Of a stretch of DNA of 64,000 nucleotides, positions 55,740 through 64,000 are shown in pieces. Made by a program: the position numbers and the translations under genes. How positions within the stretch are numbered: position 1 is the first letter of the stretch; the number at the start of each line of letters is the position of its first letter. Source of the stretch: Protonemura montana (Eukaryota; Arthropoda; Insecta; Plecoptera; Nemouridae). The notes under the pieces were generated by a model. The model did no database searches. It was not told the origin of the DNA and saw nothing but the letters and a program-made list of their open reading frames with translations. The DNA is taken from the NCBI GenBank assembly GCA_947568835.1, contig OX387609.1, positions 315,001 to 379,000 on the forward strand, read 5' to 3'.

Positions 55740-57422
55740 TAATTATAATAATTGAATGCATTTAAGGCTTGAGAGGATTGCGTTGTTGGCTTGTTTTGAA
55801 TTTAATGAGTATGGTCTTCGAGGCATTTAGGGCCAGGTAATTTTTGAGACTCCACTCTTCCATTTGTTTAATGGCAGTTTTGCTAGTGTTTAAAATTGAA
55901 TTGAGATGATCGCATACTAATTGGGTCGTGTCGTCTGCAAAGGTGATAAGGGGCCATGTTTTCACTGTCAGGTTTAGGTTGTTTGTGTAAATAATGAATA
56001 ATATCGGAGATATTGATGCTCCCTGGGGGACACCTGCATTTCCTGTGCATGCATTGGAGTAGATGCATCCCATCTGATGTCAGATTTTTACTTTCTGTTT
56101 CCTGTTGTGAAGGAAGGATCCTATCCATTTATTTGCCACCCCACGGACTCCCATATAATTTAGTTTTGCTAATAACACATCATGATTTACTGTATCGAAA
56201 GCTTTGGTATAATCATAAAATATACCATAGGAGTTCTTGTTGGTTTGCGAATGAGAAGTTAGCTCGTTTATAAAGTTTGTAATTGCTGTTGTGGTGGAGC
56301 GTGTTTTTCTGAATCCATGTTGATGGTCATCTAGTAGGGAATTGTTTTCTAGAAATGCAACCAATCGTGTGCAATATGCATTTTCGATAAGCTTTGAGAA
56401 GACTGATAATAGGGTTATTGGTCTATAGTTAGTCACCGAAGTTTTGTCATCTTTCTTGTGAAATGGGCATATGATGGACGTCTTTAGTTCTTCTGGAAAT
56501 ACAATGGTGATTTTTTCCATAATATTATAGTATTCCTTTCCAAGTAGAGGGTATAAAAACATGTTTTGTTTGGAATTAGTTGTGGCTATCTCGATTGATT
56601 TAGTAGTGTAATTGTAAGGTATCGCATTTACGAAGTATTCGTTGAATATATTAGCAACTTGATTAGGGGTTGAGATGTCCTTATTTCCGTGTTTTAATGT
56701 TGTTGTCTCATTTCGGTCTTTTTTCCTTTATTGTTATCTATAATTGTCCAGGCCGCCCTTGATTTCTTGCTCGATTTACTTATAATTTTGCTGTTATGGT
56801 CTTTGATTGCTTTGTCAATTTCTCTGCCATACATTTTTTGCAAGTAAGTATACATGCGTTTGTCTAAAGGATTGGCGCCTAGATCTTTGGTGCAGATGTT
56901 TCACCTCTCTACTTCTTTTCAAGAGCTCAGGAGTGAACCACTCTTTGTTCCCTAATGACCTGCTTCCTCTCTTTCCAGATTTTAAACAAGGAAATGCTCT
57001 ATCAAAACAATCTTTCAACTTATTGCTAAATATTTTGAACGCTTCAATGACCTCTTCTGAATTGATAGCCGTGTCCCAGGACACCTCACTGAGTAGTAAT
57101 AAAAACATTGCAATATTAGCTTGTTTAAACGACCTCTTGGCGACCTTAGGTTCCTTGTTGTTGGTAACGATTACCTGGTCCCTTTGTATGCTTATTAATT
57201 GTCCTAGATGATCAGATAGTCCTAGGTCTAGATTGGCAATGAATGTCACTTGTTTACAGTTTGTGATTATATTGTCAATTACAGTAGAAGTGGCATACGA
57301 TTTGGTTTTAGCTATTCTAGTTGGACAGACATAAAGAATCTTGTCATTTACTAGAGCAGCTGCTTCTTTAAATGCATTGCCATTATTTTTGTCGTTAAGG
57401 TCAAGATTGAAGTCTCCGCCAT
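55740..57422 (-). mobile_element. 5'-truncated LINE, CR1/Jockey group
   Basis: Minus strand, starting inside the APE-type endonuclease: GDFNLDL near 57,410 and LGLSDHLGQLI near 57,200. Then the RT follows: SVTNYRPITLLSVFSKLIEN, HGFRKTRSTTTA, YDYTKAFDTVNHDVLL (motif A) and GVPQGASISPILF (motif B). FADDTTQLV (motif C) and the thumb region ending NPLKP with a stop near 55,764 complete it. A short AT-rich 3' end follows. The open frame is broken: pieces 56815-57249, 56080-56562 and 55762-56073 lie in different frames, with a run between about 56560 and 56815 that does not read through. Truncation within the endonuclease is typical of incomplete target-primed reverse transcription. Confidence 0.9.
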
Positions 57423-57512
57423 GTCATAGTCTAAGTCTTGAATTCTTTCCTTCTAGATTGCTGCCAATGGTTGCTGGTGACCTGCACTAGGCAAGAACCA
57501 ACTACAGAAATC
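57423..57512 (+). repeat. Third, diverged copy of the 53.82-kb exon-like segment
   Basis: CTTGAATTCTTTCCTTCTAG followed by ATTGCTGCCAATGGTTGCTG matches 53,832-53,912, where an acceptor-like TTCTTCTAG precedes ATTGCTGTCAACGGCTGCTG. It ends where PLE B begins. It shows that an older duplication of this region preceded the PLE-containing one. Confidence 0.7.
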
Positions 57513-59029
57513 TTTTAGAAAAACTAATTGAACTGGGTTTTGACTGTTAAGTAAATACTAAGTAAAGTAAACTGAACAAAGACCCCACAACAAAATTTGA
57601 GAAGAGATTAACAGAATGCTTAGAGAAAGTGCCAATAGAAGAAAAGTTAATCAGAGAATTAGTTCCAAAAGCTTATGGGTTACCAAAAATTCATAAAATA
57701 GATTAGGAAAAGCAGAAGTATAGTTGAGAAGAGATACAAGTGCTAATGCAACTAGTAATCAGTGTGATAGGTGCACCAGCACATAAAATAGCTAGAACCA
57801 TAGGAAAGACCTTGAGAGAACCAGTAATGAAGGCTAAATAATTTGCAAAGAATTCTCAAGACTTTTTATCAAGGGTAAAACAGGTACATTTGGAAGAAGG
57901 AGATATGCTGGTTAGTTTTTAATGTTGTTGGACTATTTAGTAACATTCCATTTAACAAAACAATAAGAATTTTGAAGACAAATAATAGAAAGTTTAGGCT
58001 ACGTTAATCAATTTGATAGAAGAATGTTTAAAGTGCAATTATTTCTTATGGGACGGTCATATTTATCAGCAGAAAGAAGGAATAGCAATGGAGTCAACTT
58101 TATCTCCAGCATTAGCAAATATCTTCATGGATAATCTAGAGACAATAGCGTTGAATAGTGCAGAACTCAAGTCCAGATGCTTCTTCAGATATGTAGATGA
58201 CACTTTGTTGGTTTGGCAACATGAGAGAGAATATTTGAATACATTATTAGAACACATAAATAGACAGCATGATAGGATAAAATTCACTATGGAAGGTTGA
58301 AGAGAATAGATGTTTAGCTTTTCTTGATGTTTTGGTTATTAGAAAAGAAGATGGCTCATTAGGGCACAAAGTCTACAAAAATAAAACAAACACAACCAGG
58401 GTTTTACACGCAGATTCATGTCATCATCCTCGGAAAAAACAGGGGGTACTAAACACATTAGCGACAAGATCAGCGAGATTAACAGATGAGGAACACTTCG
58501 AGGCAGAAAAAGAAACACTTAGGACAATTTTTCAACAGAATGATTATAAAACCAAAGAAATAAGAAGAGTACTTGAAAAAATGAACCGATTATAAAATAA
58601 AGAAAGTAGGAAAGTAAACTCTTGAGACAGTTGAAAAGGTAATTAGTGAAAACAGTTTAGATGAAATCAAATCCATTGCAGTTTTACCATATGTACCTAA
58701 GATAGGAGAGAAAATTGAAAAAGTACTGTTGAAAAAGCAGATTTTTACAGCATTTAGGGCAGATAGAAAAATAAGTACAATGGTAAGACCAGTGAAGGAT
58801 CAGGTTCCATTAGAATGCAAAGGCGACTATGAGGCAAGTTGTGAGTGTGGAAAAGTTTACAAAGGAGAAACAGGTTGGAAAATTAGCACAAGAATCAAGG
58901 AACATGAAAGACACATAAGATTAGCAAAACAATCTTGCATTGTTGGGGAAAAACAAAGCCAGTTGAATCAATCAGCTTGTGCAGAACACGGGAATGAGTT
59001 TCAACATCACATTCAAATAAACACGGTTC

Positions 59030-60392
59030 AATTCAATTCAAAGTGTGTGTTTATTGTTGCAAGCTTCGTTAGCTTAGGTACAATACATTTAAATACTATT
59101 TACATCTCTTTCATATAATTACACAATATTATTTTAATTTATTTGATATAAATTTAATCTATTAGTTAACTCCTCCACTGAGTCCGGCCATGGGTTTAGC
59201 ACCTCAACGCTCAGCTGGTTCCATTCAGGGATAGCAGTACCAAGGAAGGAGAATTTACCAATATTCATATGGTAGCCCTTTATGTCTAGCTTCAGGGGAT
59301 GACTTCCTTTACCAAAGAATGAGGCCCTTTGCACGTATTTCCCTAGGTCCTTCCAGGCCGCTTGTTCAGATACAATCTTGTACATTGCCACCAGTGTTGC
59401 GTGTAGCCTTCGGATTTCCAACGTTTGCCAGCCTAGACCATGCCGCATCTCCGTGGGACTATGTCTTCTCCCGTACTTGCAGAGGACCTTCCTTACTGCT
59501 TTCCACTGTACTTTTTCTAGCAGGTCTTTTAAGATTTGTTGATGCGGATCCCATATCAAGCTGGCATATTCAAGTGCTGGACGAACTATGGTCTTTTATG
59601 CCATTTCCTTTACTTTGGTACAACTGCTTAGGAGATTTCTCATAATAAAGTTAAGATTATTCATTCCCTTTTTTGCCACCTCTGTTTGATATTTCCAATC
59701 AAGCTTACTGTTTATAGTTAATCCTAGATATTTTCAGTTTTCTGCATAGTCTATTCATACACTATTTATCATATAGTTGTAAGTACATTGACTTGCTGGT
59801 CTCTTAGATGTAAACTTAATCAGTTGGCTTTTATGCTCGTTCAGTCTCATTTCATTAATGTTGACCCAATTACAAATTGCATCAATATCATGCTGGAGCC
59901 TATCACAGTCGTTCACATCTTTTATTTCCGAGTAAATCATGCAATCATCTGCAAATAGGCGTAGTTTGCAAGATACATTATTTCCTATATCTTTTAAGAA
60001 AATACGCTCCCTTGTGGGACGCCTGAGGTAACTGCTAGTTCCAATGACAGCTCTTTAGCAACTCGTACTCTTTGGGATCTGTCAATTAACCATTCTGTTA
60101 TCCATTTAGCAACTCTAGCGTCCAGATTGAGCTTTATCAATTTCCAAATCAAGATGTGATGAGGGACTAAGTCGAATGCTTTAGCAAAATCTAATAAGAT
60201 TGTGTCAACCTCTCCATGTCCATCAACTATTTCTGATCTTGTATAAGGCTACTTAAGTTGAGAGTTACATGAATGTCCCCCTCTAAAGCCATGTTGAGCA
60301 GCTACTAGTTCATTTGTTTCATTTAAGCAACTCTTCATGTATAAGGATATTAAGGTTTCAAACACTTTGTAGACACTGCAAAATAAGGATAC
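59030..60392 (-). mobile_element. 5'-truncated LINE inserted in PLE copy B
   Basis: Minus strand RT remnant: QHGFRGGHSC, TILLDFAKAFDLVPHHILI (motif A), SGVPQGSVF (motif B), LRLFADDCMIY (motif C) and WVNINEMRLNEHKSQLIKF. The C-terminal domain common in CR1/Jockey-type elements follows (59134-59559, TLVAMYKIVS and IPEWNQLSVEVLNPWPDSV). The 3' end has a short ATTGAATTGAA tail near 59,030. The frame is interrupted by stops and a small deletion after motif B. It differs in sequence from the LINE at 55.7-57.4 kb. A target duplication is not clear. Confidence 0.88.
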
Positions 60393-60861
60393 ATAAGGAT
60401 TTTATGTCGAGATGATAGGAAATTCCCTAGAAAAGTCAGAGAAGCAATTGAAATTAAAAAACAACCCAATAACTTCAATAGAGATGATAGTTTTCAACTT
60501 GATAGAGCTTGGGGAACAATTTTACAACAAAATAATGGAATAGAGAATATCAGTGAGGAGACAGAAGAAATCAGCACAAAGAATCCAGAAGAAAATATTT
60601 GGACGAGTAGATTAAGAACTAAACGTAATAAATAAGGAAATTTTGATTGTATCACATAACGTTAGGACAACCTCGAAAAATTGGCGTTTTTTCCATACAC
60701 ATAATTAGTTAGTTAAAAAACACCAATGTGTTCGAGTTCTTATTTCAGAAAATACACAATACATTATTTTTTAAGTTATTGACCCTGATTATTTTATTTA
60801 GATGCATTTAGGAAGCTTGAACTTGGTAATTGTTATAATTTTATATGGTTCTTTTGTTATT

Positions 60862-60925
60862 GGAAAATTGTCAGGACTGCTCAAACCTCTGAAGAAGTAA
60901 CTAGTATATGTTACGAAACGTCGAG
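60862..60925 (+). ncRNA. Hammerhead ribozyme-like motif, PLE copy B
   Basis: GTC, CTGAAGA, GTAAC/GTTAC stem II and GAAAC are all kept. The sequence after GAAACG differs from the other copies (TCGAG instead of TTGGG), which would affect the already minimal stem III. Confidence 0.68.
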
Positions 60926-60981
60926 AAATTTAGTAGCCCTTTACTTAGCATTCAAAACCCAGTTGAAATAGTTTTTCTAAA

Positions 60982-63900
60982 AACGTTCAAATATTATTTC
61001 TTTTATTGTATTTATTTCTCTTACAAATGTGTATTTGCTGCACTGTGGTAAATTACATACATAATAGGTACACATGGAATATTTATTTACAACTTAAGTC
61101 CATAGACCAACAAATAATTATAATTATGCGTACTTAAAAATCTAATATATAATTACAAATATAGGAACGCAAAATATAATTGGTTGAGTTTTATTTTCTA
61201 GCTCGGTGTAATGATTGATTGTAGAAAGTAACTCCCAAGTGTTATCCAAACATAATTATTGTTTGCCGTCTTAAACACACAGTGATTTACAACATTTTTG
61301 TAACATTCTTCTTACTAACAGAAAACTATGCGAACGAGCATCGAACCAGGGTCCAGCTACGTCCTGAAACTAGGCACGAGAACGATATTTGCAGGCTGCC
61401 GAACTGGCGGGGTAAAGGATGAAGGTAATATAAATATTAATATCATCATGAATTACTTTGATCTCAATTACTTTAATTATTTTCTATATTTTATTGAACC
61501 TTTGCTTGTTGGTTATAAAACTGGGTGTAAGTTAATTATTTTGTATGGTAATATTTATTAATGAGCCCTGATCGTGTTCAAGCTGAAATAGTTAACCTTT
61601 AGTAAACAGTGAAATAGTAAAATATCAACTACTACCGATGTCGTTGTACAATCATCGTCTGACAAATAATATAGATCATTATCATTATATTTCGAAATTT
61701 ACCGCAAATTTACGGCGTGAATTGGACTCGAAATTTATTTTTTATCAGTTGGAAGCCCTGCAGAATAGCAGGAAAGAGCCACCTAGCCGGCATTGCGAGC
61801 ATGCTGGCTAGTTTTATTTAACTCCAATATTCTTCTAAGTTACGGTACTTTGTCATTGAGAGTATTCCCGTACTGATTCTGCAAGGTTTCTCAGCCTATG
61901 AGATTGATTATTTTAAACTTGTTTGGGTAAGTCTCCTGACATTGTTGTTATTCAATCTAGTAGGGTTACGCCTAGGTTATGTCAGAGATAAAGGATAGCT
62001 TATGGCCTGCATCCCCTTTTTACGTGTAGAAATAAATTCCTTGCCAGGCGATGGTGTCCTATAGCTTTCTGTAAGAATCGGAACCTTTGCTGCGATGCCG
62101 TTGAACAATCGGAGCATGGGTACCAGATCATCTAATTGAACGCTTAATTTCTCTTCACCAACCGTTGCGATGCTTTCCATGTTTTAAGGGTGGGTTTGTT
62201 TTGCTTCTAGGATACCGCTGATGTCGATTGAAGTGCGAGCTAACGAGATCACAAGGTTGTTCACAATATTGCTGCCAAGAGACCTGAACTCCGTAATGGA
62301 GCAAGTCATCGTTATGACTGGCAATACTTGCGATTGCAATTCAGGCAATAGACTATGGAACTGCAATCCTCTATAGGTGACTCTTAATGCTATTCCTGAC
62401 TATTCTGTCTGTAATTTCTGTCTGTTGAAGTTTTCAACTGCCTTCCTATAAGACTTAATGTTGAATTGTGTTGCTGACAAGCTTCAGATTGCAGCTTCAT
62501 CTGGGTGAACTGTTCATATTTTGCCCAATTGAAGCAATATTGATATATATTGTATACAATATTTTTTTTCCAGCTTTGTTTCCCTACTGTGGTTGGTGGT
62601 TATCCTATTGTTTTATGGGCACTGAGCCCAATACTAATATTGTTTCAATCATTTTTGCAGCACCAGAACCCAGTCAAACAGCTGGCATGAAACCTGGCTT
62701 GGAAAACCTACTCCAGACTGAGAATGAGTTCATAAAAAAACTCAAAAATGTTTAAAATAAGCAAACACCCACGCAAACATCACCTCGAGAAGACTTCATC
62801 TAGTAGTCACTGTCTATATACTCAGACCCAATTTCTCTCTAAACATCTGTGGTGAGTCCTCTATAATTAACTCTATTTCAACTCTGTATTTATATTCAAT
62901 TTAAATAACTCTGAACTATTTTCAATCTCTGTATTATCTCGGCAACGCTGATGGAACCTAAAAAGAACCTAAAAAGTAGATGTTTGTCTACATTTTAGGT
63001 TCCTTTTCAAGACTGCAAGTCAATTAAAATACCTTTTCACACAACCCCATCTACCCACGACTGTGAACCACTTCACCAATCCATATATTTGTTTATTTTA
63101 AACTGTTTTTTTAATAGTTTCTTAACATGGTAGCATTTTAGATCTTAGAATATATCTTTTAACTTCCTAAAACTATAAACATTCTTCATCACCTGTTTCC
63201 AATCACTTAAACCCATTCCACTCATAACTTCTATCTAAAATTCCAATCACTTTCCCAATTAGTCTTACCATTAGTCTCCCCATTAGCTTTTATTCATGTC
63301 CATTTTACTATATGTCTGCCAAATAAACAATTTTTTTATGTTTGATTGTTAGGCCTGGAATGTACTCGATGCAGTTTATGTTTAGGTATTAATTGGTTCT
63401 TTGTTTCTGTTCCAGCAAGCCCAGCTCAAGGATGGCTACTAGCACCAGCAACACTGCATGCATTAGAGATTCAAGAACCACCAACTCACTTGCTACTGCT
63501 TTCAATACAACTTAACACAAGGTTAGTTGAAGTTCATACAATTGCTCTGATGAGAAACCAACACAAAGCTATCGATGTCTGAGTCATGAATTCTTTCTTC
63601 TAGATTGCTGTCAACGGCTGCTGGAGACCTGCTCTTGTGAAAGACCAACAACAGCGACTGTCCCCAAGGTTCCTTTAAAAAAGCATGTCATGTCTACTGA
63701 AGGGGAGAAATTCAGAGCAATGCTAGATATCAATATTTTAACAATTGTCACTATTGTTTACCTCAATTGAATAAGAATTTCAAGAGCACTCATTTTACAA
63801 CTAATTCTAGACAAAGACAGTTTGACCTTAATTTAGTAAACAAATCTTTCTGTATTTACCTATAAGAGTGCCTTTTCTAGATACTGCCTAAGAGAGTGCA

Positions 63901-64000
63901 TGCCAGGCATGTTTGAACCAGCCTTTAGCCAGTTTTAACCAGACGATGAGCATGTCATGACATTTGCAAAGGGATTTTTGAAAAATGAACCAGATATAAG
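60982..64000 (+). repeat. 3-kb segment downstream of PLE B, second copy of 51,218-54,246
   Basis: Co-linear with the first copy right up to the window edge, so the duplication may extend beyond. The offset changes from about 9,763 to 9,754 because of small indels near 61,690, 61,790, 62,480 and 63,020. It contains the second copies of the exon-like segments at 61,322, 62,661 and 63,416. Confidence 0.93.

Larger units (their letters stand above)
57513..60981 (+). mobile_element. Penelope-like element, copy B (broken, split by a LINE)
   Basis: Same element as copy A. RT motifs lie at 58,013-58,300 (QQKEGIAMESTLSPALANIF, FRYVDDTLLVW) and the GIY-YIG domain at about 58,820-58,930. A LINE insertion follows at about 59,030-60,392, and the rest of the endonuclease region and the 3' end with its hammerhead-like motif resume at 60,393. 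The left end (57,513-57,577) is an inverted copy of the PLE 3' terminus (TTTTAGAAAAACTAATTG), absent from copy A. Both copies begin their coding part at the same truncation point. The coding region has several disruptions in addition to the LINE. Confidence 0.92.

Overview
The window looks like a repeat-dominated stretch of an animal nuclear genome, probably a marine invertebrate. It has spliced genes with GT-AG introns, 5S-rRNA- and tRNA-derived SINEs, Penelope-like elements (PLEs), CR1/Jockey-type LINEs, MITEs and long minisatellites. There are no bacterial operons, CRISPR arrays or prophages. The phylum cannot be settled from sequence alone.

Layout. 0-2.7 kb: a 104-bp tandem array, then unassigned sequence. 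2.8-10.8 kb: a mosaic of six abutting tandem arrays (28, 41, ~11, 8, 3 and 47 bp), the last with about 123 monomers and a 1,929-bp higher-order period. 11.4-12.8 kb: a 5S-derived SINE on the minus strand. 12.9-14.2 kb: a TIR-bounded element holding a 148-bp tandem repeat and a PLE 3' end. 14.5-15.9 kb: a complete 5S-SINE with target-site duplications, then two head-to-head tRNA-SINEs. 19.5-20.6 kb: another 5S-SINE. 21.6-22.8 kb: the one confidently recognised gene, a four-exon Myb/SANT-like DNA-binding protein. 23-27 kb: SINE pieces and unassigned DNA. 28-36 kb: a run of exon-like segments on the minus strand, including an exon with eight 69-bp repeats. This stretch also holds a duplicated segment, a 5S-SINE, an almost perfect hairpin MITE and two oppositely oriented arrays of a tRNA-like 52-bp promoter unit. 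37.3-48.8 kb: a giant 5S-SINE whose promoter-bearing 91-bp unit is repeated about 124 times. 49.2-64 kb: two copies of a block made of a 5'-truncated PLE plus about 3 kb of downstream sequence. They are separated by a truncated LINE, and a second LINE is inserted inside the second PLE.

The main theme is repeated tandem amplification of RNA polymerase III promoter parts. A 5S-type box A/IE/box C monomer recurs at seven loci in 1 to about 124 copies. A tRNA box-A head is amplified in two opposed arrays. The 69-bp exon repeat also contains a perfect match to the box B consensus. A hammerhead ribozyme core is kept in three PLE 3' ends. Host coding content is sparse: one recognised gene and about ten unassigned candidate exons, some with good splice signals.
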